A DNA stretch of 64,000 bases from Antarcticimicrobium sp040365005 (lineage in GTDB: Bacteria; Pseudomonadota; Alphaproteobacteria; Rhodobacterales; Rhodobacteraceae): positions 100,752 to 164,751 of the forward strand of contig NZ_BAABWV010000013.1 of assembly GCF_040365005.1 (NCBI RefSeq), read 5' to 3'. The notes beneath the pieces are model-generated. The model was not told the DNA's origin and searched no databases. It saw nothing but the letters and a program-made list of their open reading frames with translations. This document shows, one piece after another, positions 8,648 to 17,732 of this stretch. A program made the translations under genes and the position numbers. Numbering within the stretch: the stretch's first letter is position 1; each line of letters opens with the position of its first letter.

Positions 8648-9340
8648 ATGCGCTTTCAAACCCCTCTTGTCCCGGCCCGGCTGATCCGACGCTACAAGCG
8701 GTTCCTGGCCGATTGCACGCTGGAGGACGGGAGCGAGGTGACCGCCCATTGCGCCAACCCCGGCTCGATGCTGGGGCTGGCCGAGCCGGGCACGCGGATC
8801 TGGCTGGAGCCGAACGACGATCCGAAGAAGAAGCTGAAGTTCGGCTGGCGGCTGGTCGATCACGAGAACGGGCATTTCACCGGAGTCGACACCTCGGTGC
8901 CCAACCGGGCCCTGCGCGCGGCACTCGAGGCCGGGCAGATCGAACCGCTGGCCCGCTACGGGACCGTGCAACCGGAGGTGAAATACGGACAATCGAGCCG
9001 CATCGACTTCCTGCTCAGCGAACCGGGGTTGCCGGATGCCTATGTCGAGGTTAAATCGGTGACCCTGTCGCGCGTGCCCGGACTGGCGGAATTTCCCGAC
9101 AGCCGCACCGCGCGCGGAACAAAGCATCTGGGCGAACTGTCGGACATGGTGCGCGCCGGTCATCGGGCGGTGATGCTCTATCTGGTCCAGCGCACCGATT
9201 GCACCCGCTTCGATCTGGCCCGCGACATCGACCCGGTCTATGGCGCGGCCTTTGACAGGGCGCAGGCGGCCGGGGTCGAACGCCTGGTTTATCGGGCGCG
9301 GATCAGCCCCGGGGAAATCACGCTTGACTGCGCGCTTTAG
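8648..9340 (+). CDS. sfsA: SfsA, DNA/RNA nuclease family
   Basis: 230 aa. It starts MRFQTPLVPARLIRRYKRFLAD and contains HCANPGSM, IDFLL and YVEVKSVTLSR, all hallmarks of SfsA. The family carries a PD-(D/E)xK-type nuclease core (D...E-x-K in VEVK), although it was first named for sugar fermentation stimulation. The ATG at 8648 fits homologue length; a longer frame upstream overlaps the divergent promoter region. It is divergent from the CinA-like gene by about 60 bases. Confidence 0.93.
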   Translation: MRFQTPLVPARLIRRYKRFLADCTLEDGSEVTAHCANPGSMLGLAEPGTRIWLEPNDDPKKKLKFGWRLVDHENGHFTGVDTSVPNRALRAALEAGQIEPLARYGTVQPEVKYGQSSRIDFLLSEPGLPDAYVEVKSVTLSRVPGLAEFPDSRTARGTKHLGELSDMVRAGHRAVMLYLVQRTDCTRFDLARDIDPVYGAAFDRAQAAGVERLVYRARISPGEITLDCAL

Positions 9341-9409
9341 CCTCCCCCTCTGGCATCTTTTCCGCAAAACGATTAAATACGGCGCGACAGCAGAACAAGG
9401 GAACCGCAG

Positions 9410-10222
9410 TTGAACAACGCACTTCGTGGCCGCCTGACCAAGGACGGCATCCGGATTCATGATCAGGCTGATTTCGCGGGCATGCACAAGGCCGGGCATC
9501 TGGCCGCGCAAATCCTTGACGAGATGGCCGAGCACGTGTTCCCCGGCCAGTCCACGCAAGAGATCGATCGCCTCATCGAGGACAAGGTGAACGCGGCCGG
9601 GGCAACCTCGGCCACGATCGGCTACAGGGGTTACAAGCACGCAAGCTGCATCAGCGTGAACCACGTGGTCTGCCATGGCATCCCCGGCGACAAGAAGCTG
9701 AAGGATGGCGACATCCTGAACATCGACGTGACGGTGATCGTCGACGGCTGGTACGGCGACACCAGCCGGATGTACGTGGCCGGCAAACTGTCGCGCAAGG
9801 CCGAGCGGCTGATCCAGGTGACCCATGACTCCCTGATGAAGGGGATCGAGATGGTCAAGCCGGGCAACACCTTTGGCGATATCGGCCACGCGATCCAGGT
9901 TTACGTGGAAAGCCAGCGGATGAGCGTCGTGCGCGATTTCTGCGGCCACGGGCTGGGCCAGGTGTTTCATGCCAAGCCCAACGTGCTGCACTACGGCCGC
10001 CCCGGCACCGGCGCGGTTCTGGAAGAGGGCATGTTCTTCACCATCGAGCCGATGGTGAACCTGGGCCGCCCCGAGACCAAGACGCTGGCCGACGAATGGA
10101 CCGCGGTGACCCGGGACAAGTCGCTGTCGGCGCAGTTCGAGCATTCGGTGGGCGTGACGGCGGATGGCGTCGACATCTTCACCCTGTCCCCGGCGGGAAC
10201 GTTCCACCCGACCTACGGCTGA
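9410..10222 (+). CDS. map: Methionine aminopeptidase type I, TTG start
   Basis: Removes the initiator methionine from new proteins; cytosolic metalloenzyme. 270 aa, with all expected residues: substrate His H89 and metal ligands D106, D117, H180, E213 and E244. The only start that keeps the conserved N-terminus (LTKDGIRIHDQADF) is a TTG at 9410 with AAGGG eight bases before it; the next in-frame ATG would cut about 24 residues. The TTG may hold expression down. It is convergent with the lipoprotein gene, with about 20 bases between stops. Confidence 0.94.
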   Translation: MNNALRGRLTKDGIRIHDQADFAGMHKAGHLAAQILDEMAEHVFPGQSTQEIDRLIEDKVNAAGATSATIGYRGYKHASCISVNHVVCHGIPGDKKLKDGDILNIDVTVIVDGWYGDTSRMYVAGKLSRKAERLIQVTHDSLMKGIEMVKPGNTFGDIGHAIQVYVESQRMSVVRDFCGHGLGQVFHAKPNVLHYGRPGTGAVLEEGMFFTIEPMVNLGRPETKTLADEWTAVTRDKSLSAQFEHSVGVTADGVDIFTLSPAGTFHPTYG

Positions 10223-10243
10223 CCCACAGGCGCGGACCGGCCC

Positions 10244-10969
10244 TCAGAACGCGTAGACCAGACCGGTCTGAACCGATCCCCCCAGATTGGGATAGTATTT
10301 CGCGATCGTCCGCAGACCCAGGGTCGTGTCCCGCGCCGGTCCCACGGCCAAGCCGACCTGGATCGCGGTATAGACATAATCGCTTTGGTCGCTGCTTTTC
10401 GATGACAGGCTGATCAGGGCCGATTTCAAAGTGGTGCGGGTATCGGTAAAGGTTCGCCCGCCCCCCAGTTCGATGACGGATTTCACCTTTCGTCCTGCAT
10501 GATAGGACACGCCGGCCTCGACCTCGACACCCGTCGTGTTGAAAGAGATCGTCATCGGGTCAACCAGGATACCGACACCCTCCGGCAGGACATACCGGCT
10601 TTTTCCCGTAAAAATTGAACCCCGCCCATGGAGCGAGACATGCCGGGACACCGGCTTTTCCAGACTGACACTGGCCTGCAACTTCGCGTTCTTCGTACGC
10701 CTGTAGGCCACGCCGCTTGTCGAGCTGAGCGTATCCTTGTCGATGTTCAGGACCCCGATGGGGGCCGATGCGCCGGGAGGGGCCGTCGCGGCACCCGCTC
10801 CGCCCGATCCGGACAGGAACCGAGTGCCTGCGGTATCCAGAGATGACGGGATGATGTGCATGTCGTCTTCGAGCACCGAAACGGCATAGTCGACCCGGGC
10901 AGGTCGCTGCTGCAGGGAGCATCCTGAGATTAAAGAAAACACACTCAGGAGAAGCAAAACATCCCTCAT
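10244..10969 (-). CDS. Putative outer-membrane lipoprotein, unknown function
   Basis: 241 aa, not assigned to a family. Residues 1-17 form a lipoprotein signal with lipobox ISGC (lipidated Cys at 17). The mature part alternates polar and hydrophobic residues and ends in ...LVYAF with a terminal Phe, which is typical of outer-membrane beta-strand proteins; this is inference. Base composition is visibly lower in GC than the flanking genes. It is divergent from the RTX protein gene with only 86 bases between starts, so shared regulation or a joint role at the surface is plausible. The ribosome site is weak (GGGA just before ATG). Confidence 0.65.
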   Translation of the reverse strand: MRDVLLLLSVFSLISGCSLQQRPARVDYAVSVLEDDMHIIPSSLDTAGTRFLSGSGGAGAATAPPGASAPIGVLNIDKDTLSSTSGVAYRRTKNAKLQASVSLEKPVSRHVSLHGRGSIFTGKSRYVLPEGVGILVDPMTISFNTTGVEVEAGVSYHAGRKVKSVIELGGGRTFTDTRTTLKSALISLSSKSSDQSDYVYTAIQVGLAVGPARDTTLGLRTIAKYYPNLGGSVQTGLVYAF

Positions 10970-11055
10970 TCCCAGATTGTATGATCAGAAACAACTTTCA
11001 TCAAACGGGTTTATGGTTATTCTGACTCAAGAATTTGTTCCGAGAGGGGATTGAC

Positions 11056-13362
11056 ATGGTTGACATCAAGGCAAGCGCCGGTTTTGCAGATTTTTTTGAC
11101 ATCGGGCGGCTGACCAATTTTGTCGCACTCAACGGAATTGAAAACGGAGACTACCTGGGCTCGCTCGATCTTTTGTACGGTTCTGGAACCTGGACGGTAA
11201 CCACCCTGTCCGCAAGCAAGATCGTCCTCGAAGTGGAAGGTCCTTGGTACCACCATGTTTTGCTTAAGTTAACGATCCTCGGCACCGGAATCGGCCCTGT
11301 CAGCAGTTTGGACGATCTTGATGCCGCGATCAATTCCGGGTTTGCAACCGGGGAGTTCACGCAGATCAAGATATCCGGGTCCAAGACAGCGGTCGGAGAT
11401 GGCGAGTCGCTCCCGAACAAGATGTTCCTGAACTTCGATTTCGGCGACGACGGCTATACCATCACCTCCGGAAACCTCCGGATCGAGATACCGGGCACCC
11501 TGCCCTCCAGCCTGCAGGACATCTTCGACGTCGGGCTAATGGCCGGCCAGATCGCGGACTACTCAAGCCTGACGCCCTCGCAGCAGGCCGATGTTATCGC
11601 CCAATTGAACACGATCTCCTCCAGCGGTTTCTCTGTCATTCTAAGCGGCACGACCATTCTGGAACTTGACGTTTCCGCAACCGAAATGTCGTTGTCGCAG
11701 ATGGGCTACTCGCTCGTCCTCGAGGGCAATTTCCCGACAAACCTCGGGGATGCCTTTTCCCTGCTAATGGAGCTTTCCACAGCGCTGGACAGCGGGGCGG
11801 AGATCGATATCAGCCGGCCCACCGGGTATTCGTTCGACGTCGTGAAGATCACCGACCCGGACGACAAGGTGCTGCTGAAAACCGTCGGCGACCTCGGGAC
11901 AACCGACACCATTTCGCTCGATACGATCCGGATCGACGGCAAGAAGGTCGGCAACCTGATTATGGGCGACAATACGGAAAGCACAATAAGCTGGCTTCTG
12001 GAGCCAGCTTACTCTCCTGAATGGACGCCAGGCGACTACCTGTATGGCACATCGGGGAAGGATCACATCTTTGGCCTTGGTGGGAACGATACCCTGATCG
12101 GGAACGGCGGAAACGATTTCCTGTTCGGCGGCTCTGGCAACGATTTCCTGGATGGGGGCGCGGGGAACGATGTGCTCAACCCCGGTAGCAACCTCTATTA
12201 TGACACCACCGCAGGATCGCCTGGCAACGATACCATAATCCTCTCGGATTCGGGGCAAGGGTATCAGGAGCTATTCTATGGGTACTTGGATCGCGGTGTC
12301 GACATCCAGGTCAACGGCAGGACCAATACCGGCACAGTGACAAAGGGCGGTCTCGGAACGGACACGATCGTGGATGTCGCGGTGCCGATGCAGGCGGGCG
12401 GAACATCAGCCGCCGGTGGCTTCGGCGTGGTCGGTTCGGGTTTCAGAGACAATTTCGATATCGTGACCGCATCGAAGAGTTGGACCGAAGTGAACGGTGG
12501 CGGTGGCAGCGACAGCTATGATCTGGCGCTTTCCGCGAACTCCATCTTGCGAATGGACTTTAGAGGAGATCAGGGCGCCAAAGTCAATTTGAAGACCGGC
12601 GTCATCGCCAACGATAGTTTCGGGTATCGGGAAACCGTTTCCGTGCTCTACAAAAACAAAAGCGGCCAGATCGAACTGATCGGCTCCAACTCCGACGACA
12701 AGCTTGTTGGTGACAAGTTCAGCAACCGGTTCATCCTGGCTTTAGGTGACGACGTGGCGAACGGGCTCGGTGGGCAGGACCTCGTTCGCTATGACCGCAT
12801 TGATGTCGGCCCGGTCGACGTCAACCTGACCAAGGGCACCGCGACCGGGACATGGTACGGCACAGACTTTACCCACACCTTGTTGAAAATCGAGGATGTC
12901 CGCGGCTCGCTCGACGGAAACGATACCCTGATCGGGAGCGCGGTCGCCAACCGGCTGGAGGGGCGCGGTGGCGCCGATACGCTGACCGGACGTGGCGGCA
13001 AAGACAGCCTGTTTGGAGAGGAAGGTCGCGACAAGCTGTTCGGCGGTGGTGGCAGCGACAAGCTGTACGGCGGCAAAGGGAACGACCGGCTGGACGGTGG
13101 CGCTGGCAACGATTTCATGAACGGGGGTCTCGGGGCCGACGACTTCGTCTTTTCCGCCGGGCAGGACCGGGTCAAGGGGTTCAGCGGAAAGGATCAGGTC
13201 GATCTTGGCAACGCGGTGGGAATCAAGGGCTTTTACGACCTGAAGACCAACCACATGGAGGCGAAAGGCGACGACGTTGTCATCACGGACGCAGACGGAA
13301 ACACGATGACGCTGCTCGACACGGACCTCGCCAGCCTCGACAAAGGCGATTTCATTTTCTGA
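11056..13362 (+). CDS. RTX calcium-binding exoprotein, type I secretion substrate
   Basis: 768 aa acidic secreted protein. There is no Sec signal. Residues about 1-325 have no recognised domain. A first block of glycine-rich nonapeptides (GGNDTLIGN, GGNDFLFGG, GSGNDFLDG) lies at about 331-377 and a second, longer block at about 621-699, each forming a calcium-bound beta-roll. After the second block come DFVFSAGQDRVKGFSGKDQVDLG and an end of ...DKGDFIF, the usual C-terminal type I secretion signal. Start 11056 is preceded by GAGAGGGG; an upstream TTG is less likely. An ABC/HlyD exporter pair is encoded at 19.0-22.2 kb. No catalytic motif was seen, so adhesin/surface and enzyme roles both stay open. 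GC is lower than in neighbouring genes. Confidence 0.88.
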   Translation: MVDIKASAGFADFFDIGRLTNFVALNGIENGDYLGSLDLLYGSGTWTVTTLSASKIVLEVEGPWYHHVLLKLTILGTGIGPVSSLDDLDAAINSGFATGEFTQIKISGSKTAVGDGESLPNKMFLNFDFGDDGYTITSGNLRIEIPGTLPSSLQDIFDVGLMAGQIADYSSLTPSQQADVIAQLNTISSSGFSVILSGTTILELDVSATEMSLSQMGYSLVLEGNFPTNLGDAFSLLMELSTALDSGAEIDISRPTGYSFDVVKITDPDDKVLLKTVGDLGTTDTISLDTIRIDGKKVGNLIMGDNTESTISWLLEPAYSPEWTPGDYLYGTSGKDHIFGLGGNDTLIGNGGNDFLFGGSGNDFLDGGAGNDVLNPGSNLYYDTTAGSPGNDTIILSDSGQGYQELFYGYLDRGVDIQVNGRTNTGTVTKGGLGTDTIVDVAVPMQAGGTSAAGGFGVVGSGFRDNFDIVTASKSWTEVNGGGGSDSYDLALSANSILRMDFRGDQGAKVNLKTGVIANDSFGYRETVSVLYKNKSGQIELIGSNSDDKLVGDKFSNRFILALGDDVANGLGGQDLVRYDRIDVGPVDVNLTKGTATGTWYGTDFTHTLLKIEDVRGSLDGNDTLIGSAVANRLEGRGGADTLTGRGGKDSLFGEEGRDKLFGGGGSDKLYGGKGNDRLDGGAGNDFMNGGLGADDFVFSAGQDRVKGFSGKDQVDLGNAVGIKGFYDLKTNHMEAKGDDVVITDADGNTMTLLDTDLASLDKGDFIF

Positions 13363-13456
13363 CAATCGCGGAGGGGCATGGGCCCGGTTCGGTTATCCAT
13401 GGTCGTGGCGCGCCCACTGACCATGGAGCCGACCGACCATGAATGACGCGGCCATC

Positions 13457-13618
13457 CTATTGAATCGTCAGCATCATCGCCTTTTGCACATGGTAGGGTG
13501 CGGTAGAGAACCGGGTTTCCGCTTTTTGTACGGAGTCCGACGCATAAAGCGCAACGGTCCCCGCAAAGAGGACCGAAAGGGCAATCGCCCCCATCAAGGA
13601 CACACGCAAACCAGTCAT
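13457..13618 (-). CDS. Small putative membrane-anchored protein, 53 aa
   Basis: An ORF of 53 codons in the gap between the RTX gene and rsmD. The N-terminus reads MTGLRVSLMGAIALSVLFAG, a good signal peptide or membrane anchor, followed by a polar tail (SDSVQKAETRF...). The ribosome site (GAGCGAGAA) is weak. No family recognised. Support comes only from the signal-like N-terminus and the otherwise empty 460-base gap; the local AT-rich composition matches the RTX patch. Confidence 0.4.
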   Translation of the reverse strand: MTGLRVSLMGAIALSVLFAGTVALYASDSVQKAETRFSTAPYHVQKAMMLTIQ

Positions 13619-13821
13619 CGAATTCTCGCTCGTCTTGTTTTTGTTCTTTGGTCACTTCCTGACCGGACCGCTGAAATAGGCATCTTTGGTCCCGGGCGCG
13701 AGGGGTGACGGCGGGGAAATCTGCCTGTCGTCACGTCACGAAACCGTTACCTTGCCGGGAGTGGTGAGAGTGAACACGGGAAACAGCCACACGGCCTGCG
13801 GCGCCGGGCAGGACACCGCAG

Positions 13822-14376
13822 CTAGCCGTCCAGTTCGAGCAGGGTCACATGCGTCTCGCCATAACGGCGGCGGTCCAGCAGGGAAAACCCCTCGGGCGGT
13901 TCCATCGGCGCGTTTTCTTCCCAGACCACCAGCGCGCCGGGGGCGAGCCAACCGCCGGCCAGCGCCGCCGCCAGGGCCTTTTGCCCCATGCCCTTGCCAT
14001 AGGGGGGGTCGAGGAACACGAGGTCACAGGGCTCACCGTCGCAGGCCCCCAGTTTCGTGGCATCGCGCCGGATCAGGCGGGTTTCGCCCTGGCTCCGGGT
14101 GATCTCCACGTTCTGCGCGATCAGGCGTTGCGCCACCCGGCCGCTCTCGACGAAACTCACCTGAACCGCGCCGCGCGACAGCGCCTCGAGCCCCAGCGCG
14201 CCGGTACCTGCGAACAGGTCGAGCACCCGCGCGCCCTCGATCGCGCCGGTATTGGACAGCACGTTGAACAGGCTTTCGCGCACCCGGTCGGTGGTGGGAC
14301 GCAAATGCGCGCCCGCGTCCCCCTTGCCCACGGCGGCAAGCCTGTGACCCCGGAACCGTCCCGCGACGATCCTCAT
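13822..14376 (-). CDS. rsmD: 16S rRNA (guanine966-N2)-methyltransferase
   Basis: Methylates G966 of 16S rRNA using S-adenosylmethionine. 184 aa; starts MRIVAGRFRGHRL and includes RPTTDRVRESLFNVL, the SAM-binding DLFAGTGALGLEAL (about 55-68) and the catalytic DPPY (in FLDPPYGKG), all standard RsmD. The start overlaps the stop of the upstream flavoprotein by four bases (ATGA), so the two are cotranscribed. Confidence 0.95.
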   Translation of the reverse strand: MRIVAGRFRGHRLAAVGKGDAGAHLRPTTDRVRESLFNVLSNTGAIEGARVLDLFAGTGALGLEALSRGAVQVSFVESGRVAQRLIAQNVEITRSQGETRLIRRDATKLGACDGEPCDLVFLDPPYGKGMGQKALAAALAGGWLAPGALVVWEENAPMEPPEGFSLLDRRRYGETHVTLLELDG

Positions 14377-15584
14377 GCGCGCATCAGCGCCTTGAGATCG
14401 ACCGCCGGATCGCCCACCCGGTCGGGATCGGCGGTCTTGCCGGCATCTATCAGGCGCTTGCCCACCATGTAGGCGCGCGGATCATTCATCGCGTCCACGG
14501 CGAGGAGTTGATCGCCCTTGAAGTACCAGAAAGAGGCCGACTGCCCCTCGCCCGGCCGGCTGACGATGCGGTCATATCCGGTGTTCAACCCCGCGATCTG
14601 GAGTTTCACGTCGTACTGATCGGACCAGAACCAAGGCTTTGGCACGTAATCCGTTTCACCGCCCAACATGTTGCCCGCGACGCACTCGGCCATGTCGATC
14701 GCGTTCGGCACGCTCTCGAGCCGAAGACGCCCGTCCGCATGGGGAAAGCTGGCGCAATCGCCCGCCGCCCAGATCGATGGGTCCGAGGTGCGGCCCCGCG
14801 CATCGACCTTTATGCCGTTCTCGATCTCGAGCCCGGCCGCCTCGGCCAGGGCTGTCGCGGGCGTGATGCCGACGCCGACAACAACGAAATCCACGTCCAG
14901 CGTACTGCCATCCGCCAAGACCGCACCGGTGACGCGACCCTCCTCACCCAACAGCCGCTCCAGCCCGATGCCCTCGCGGATATCGACGCCATGGCCTGTA
15001 TGCAACGCGCGGAAATAGTCGCTGGTCTCCGGCGCCGCGACTCGCTGCAGGATGCGCTCGGACATCTCGACCAGCGTCACCTTCACCCCGCGCTTGGCAC
15101 AGACCGCCGCCGCCTCCAGCCCGATGTAGCCGCCGCCGACGATCAGCGCGCGCGCGCCCTCGACCACCGCAGGAGCCATCCGGTCGACATCGGCCAGCGT
15201 GCGGACCACGTGGACGCCCTGCAAGTCGCCGCCAATGGCCGCCGGCAGGCGGCGCGGCACAGATCCGGTCGTCAGGGCAAGCTGGTCGTAAGGGATCTTG
15301 CGCCCCCCCGCGATCACCGCCTTTCCGGTGCGGTCGATGACATCGACGGGCGCGCTCAACAGCAGGTCGATATCGTTTTCCTCATAGAAACTCTCGGGCC
15401 GCAGAAACAGCCGTTCCAGCGCCATGTCGCCAAGCAGATAGGCCTTGGACAAGGGCGGGCGCTGGTAGGGAACCACCGGTTCCTCGCCGATCAGGGTGAT
15501 CTTGCCGGTGAACCCGTCCTTGCGCAGTTTGGCCACCAGCGAGGCCCCCGCCTGCCCGGCCCCGATCACGACGATATCGCCCAT
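14373..15584 (-). CDS. FAD-dependent NAD(P)H:ferredoxin reductase-type oxidoreductase
   Basis: 403 aa two-dinucleotide-fold flavoprotein of the rhodocoxin/putidaredoxin reductase family. The FAD site VVIGAGQAGASLV lies at residues 4-16, the VPYQRPPLSK signature near 40, the NAD site IVGGGYIGLEAA near 150, and the second FAD motif WAAGDCASF near 270. Such enzymes pass electrons from NAD(P)H to a [2Fe-2S] ferredoxin serving a P450 or oxygenase; no ferredoxin or P450 is nearby, so the partner is unknown. Start 15584 is set by AAGGAA upstream. It is divergent from the peroxiredoxin gene (92 bases between starts). Confidence 0.88.
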   Translation of the reverse strand: MGDIVVIGAGQAGASLVAKLRKDGFTGKITLIGEEPVVPYQRPPLSKAYLLGDMALERLFLRPESFYEENDIDLLLSAPVDVIDRTGKAVIAGGRKIPYDQLALTTGSVPRRLPAAIGGDLQGVHVVRTLADVDRMAPAVVEGARALIVGGGYIGLEAAAVCAKRGVKVTLVEMSERILQRVAAPETSDYFRALHTGHGVDIREGIGLERLLGEEGRVTGAVLADGSTLDVDFVVVGVGITPATALAEAAGLEIENGIKVDARGRTSDPSIWAAGDCASFPHADGRLRLESVPNAIDMAECVAGNMLGGETDYVPKPWFWSDQYDVKLQIAGLNTGYDRIVSRPGEGQSASFWYFKGDQLLAVDAMNDPRAYMVGKRLIDAGKTADPDRVGDPAVDLKALMRA

Positions 15585-15676
15585 CCGAATTCCTTTCGCG
15601 CTGGCTGTGGTCATTCTCCGGCAGGACACTACATCCACGATCGGGAAGAACACAATCTCTCGCGAAAGGACCGCGC

Positions 15677-16165
15677 ATGACCATCAAACCCGGCGATCAC
15701 CTGCCCGATGCAACCCTGAGCCGACTGGGACCGGACGGCCCCGAGCAAGTCCCCCTTGCCGAGGTCACGAAGGGCCGCAAGGTGGTCATCTTTGGCCTTC
15801 CGGGCGCCTTTACCGGCACCTGCAGCACCTCGCATCTGCCCAGTTTCATGCGCACCGCACAGGCGTTTCGGGACAAGGGCGTTGACGAGATCATCTGCAT
15901 CGCCGCGAACGATGCCTGGGTGATGGATGCCTGGGACAAGGACACCGGTGCCGGAGACGCCGGGGTCACCCTGCTGGCCGATCACGCCAGCGAGTTGACC
16001 AAGGGGCTGGGGATGGATCTGACGGTGCCCGCGGTCGGCTTTTTCTCGCGCTCCAAGCGGTTCGCGCTCGTGGCCGAGGATGGCAAGGTCACCCACCTGC
16101 AGGAAGAGGTCGCCCCGGGTGCCTGTGACCTGACCACCGGCGAAACGCTGCTCGCCGCGCTGTGA
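15677..16165 (+). CDS. Peroxiredoxin, Prx5 (AhpC/TSA) type
   Basis: Thiol peroxidase of 162 aa that reduces H2O2 and alkyl hydroperoxides. The peroxidatic cysteine is C49 in PGAFTGTCSTSHLPSF, the Prx5 signature (P-x3-T-x2-C). A second Cys lies in the C-terminal APGACDL segment and could resolve the sulfenic acid. The start is preceded by AAAGGA. It shares a 92-base divergent region with the flavoprotein gene, which suggests joint oxidative-stress control, but no OxyR site was identified. Confidence 0.92.
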   Translation: MTIKPGDHLPDATLSRLGPDGPEQVPLAEVTKGRKVVIFGLPGAFTGTCSTSHLPSFMRTAQAFRDKGVDEIICIAANDAWVMDAWDKDTGAGDAGVTLLADHASELTKGLGMDLTVPAVGFFSRSKRFALVAEDGKVTHLQEEVAPGACDLTTGETLLAAL

Positions 16166-16172
16166 AACATCG

Positions 16173-16195
16173 CCGGGCGGCTCCGTGCCGCCCGG
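16173..16195. terminator. Perfect hairpin between convergent genes, no T-run
   Basis: Stem CCGGGCGGC / GCCGCCCGG (9 pairs) with a 5-base loop between the peroxiredoxin and phhB stops. It lacks a T-run on either side, so it could be a weak bidirectional terminator or a 3'-end stabiliser. Confidence 0.45.
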
Positions 16196-16208
16196 TGTCC
16201 CCGGAGGA

Positions 16209-16502
16209 TCAGAGCAACCCGTCCATCTTGCGGGCCAGCTTGGCATCAAGTGCGCTCAGTCCTCCGACGTCATGGGTGCTCAACACCACTTCGACCGTCT
16301 TGTAGACATTGCTCCATTCCGGGTGGTGGTTCCATTTCTCGGCCCAGATCGCCACCCGGGTCATCCAGCCGAAGGCATCGACAAAATTCTCGAAGACAAA
16401 GGTCTTGGTGATGGCATCGCGCCCCTCGACCATCTGCCAGCCATTCTGCAGCAGCGGATCCAGCAGCGGGCCACGGGCTTCGTCGGACAGTTTCTCGCTC
16501 AT
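16209..16502 (-). CDS. phhB: 4a-hydroxytetrahydrobiopterin dehydratase (PCD/DCoH)
   Basis: Dehydrates 4a-hydroxytetrahydrobiopterin, recycling the pterin cofactor. 97 aa, normal length. The signature WNHHPEW is followed by YKTVEVVLSTHDVGGLSALDAKLA, the standard PCD pattern with the catalytic His residues. Its start overlaps the end of the COG3146 gene (ATGA). No phenylalanine hydroxylase is in the window, so its pterin partner is elsewhere or it has a moonlighting role. Confidence 0.93.
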   Translation of the reverse strand: MSEKLSDEARGPLLDPLLQNGWQMVEGRDAITKTFVFENFVDAFGWMTRVAIWAEKWNHHPEWSNVYKTVEVVLSTHDVGGLSALDAKLARKMDGLL

Positions 16503-17686
16503 TCCTTTTCCTCCACGCTGACCCTCCGAAACGGTCCGTATTCGGTCAGGATCTCGATCTCCTCGCTCACCGCCGCGCGCTCGGCCTCGAGGAATTGCGC
16601 GACCGCCTCGGAGAACCCGGGATCGGCAATCCAATGCAGGCTGTGCGTCTGGCGCGGCAGGTAACCGCGCGCCAGCTTGTGTTCGCCCTGCGCGCCGGCC
16701 TCGACCCGGCCCAACCCATGGGCGATGGCATGGTCGATGGCGCGATAGTAGCACAGTTCGAAATGCAGGCAGGCATGATGCTCGGTGCAGCCCCAGTAAC
16801 GGCCATAAAGCGTATCGCGCCCGATCAGGTTCAGCGCCCCGGCGATCCAGCGCCCGCCCCGTTCGGCCAGAACCAGCAGGACATCGTCGCGCATCCTCTC
16901 CTGCACCAGGTCGAAGAACCCGCGCGTCAGGTAGGGGGCGCCCCATTTGCGCGCGCCGGTGTCCTGGTAGAAGTCCCAGAACGCGTCCCAATGCTCGGGG
17001 CGCAGGTCATCGCCGGTAAAGGCGTGGATGGTGCCGCCAAAGGCATTGGCCTGCGCGCGTTCCTTGCGGATGTTCTTGCGCTTGCGCGACGACAGGCTTG
17101 CCAGGAAGCCGTCGAAATCGGCGTAGCCCTCGTTGCGCCAGTGAAACTGTTGGCTGGTTCGCGCCATCAGCCCCATCGCGGCGCCGGCTTCCGTCTCTTC
17201 CCCGGTGCAAAAGGTGACATGCAGCGACGATATATTGTTGTCGGCGGCCAGTTGCACCGCGCCCTGGACCAGCGCCGACTGGCCGATCCCCTCATACCCC
17301 GGCCTGACCAGAAACCGCCGCCCGGTCGCCGGGGTAAAGGGCACCGCGATCTGCAGTTTGGGGTAATATCGCCCGCCGGCGCGCTCATAGGCATGGACCC
17401 AGCTATGGTCGAAGATATACTCACCCTGGCTGTGCGACTTGGCGTACATCGGCGCCGCCGCGATCAACATGCCATCGAGATAGGCGGTCAGGTATTGCGG
17501 CTGCCAGCCGGTGCCACGCCCGACCGAGCCGCTCTCTTCCAGCGCCAGCAGAAACCGGTGCGTGGTAAAGGGGTCATCGGGACGGCCACCCTCCGCCGCC
17601 TCGGGGCAGGCACAGGAATCCCATTCTTGCGCCGCGATCCGCGACAGCGACGGCCACACCTGGATTTCGATCTGCCCCTGGTCCAT
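16499..17686 (-). CDS. COG3146 (DUF482) GNAT-like acyltransferase, FemAB-related
   Basis: 395 aa cytosolic protein of the COG3146 family, predicted to transfer an acyl or aminoacyl group; the real substrate is unknown. Family hallmarks seen are DHSWVHAYERAGGRYYPKLQIAVPFTP (split here as DHSWVHAYERAGG and YYPKLQIAVPFTP), RKRKNIRKER (about 200) and CYYRAIDHAIAHGLGRVEAG near residue 320, then GEHKLARGY. The gene is cotranscribed with phhB through an ATGA overlap. Confidence 0.88.
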   Translation of the reverse strand: MDQGQIEIQVWPSLSRIAAQEWDSCACPEAAEGGRPDDPFTTHRFLLALEESGSVGRGTGWQPQYLTAYLDGMLIAAAPMYAKSHSQGEYIFDHSWVHAYERAGGRYYPKLQIAVPFTPATGRRFLVRPGYEGIGQSALVQGAVQLAADNNISSLHVTFCTGEETEAGAAMGLMARTSQQFHWRNEGYADFDGFLASLSSRKRKNIRKERAQANAFGGTIHAFTGDDLRPEHWDAFWDFYQDTGARKWGAPYLTRGFFDLVQERMRDDVLLVLAERGGRWIAGALNLIGRDTLYGRYWGCTEHHACLHFELCYYRAIDHAIAHGLGRVEAGAQGEHKLARGYLPRQTHSLHWIADPGFSEAVAQFLEAERAAVSEEIEILTEYGPFRRVSVEEKE

Positions 17687-17732
17687 CAGCCCCTCCGGCC
17701 CTGCCCACTATCTGTGGTCTGCGGGACGCGGT

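Noticed and set aside
8582..10207. 541-codon minus-strand frame over sfsA and map
   Set aside because: Crosses two well-supported genes, and its protein is low-complexity with no motif.
16173..16195. Intrinsic terminator for the peroxiredoxin gene
   Set aside because: Perfect hairpin but no T-run on either strand, so kept only as a low-confidence feature.
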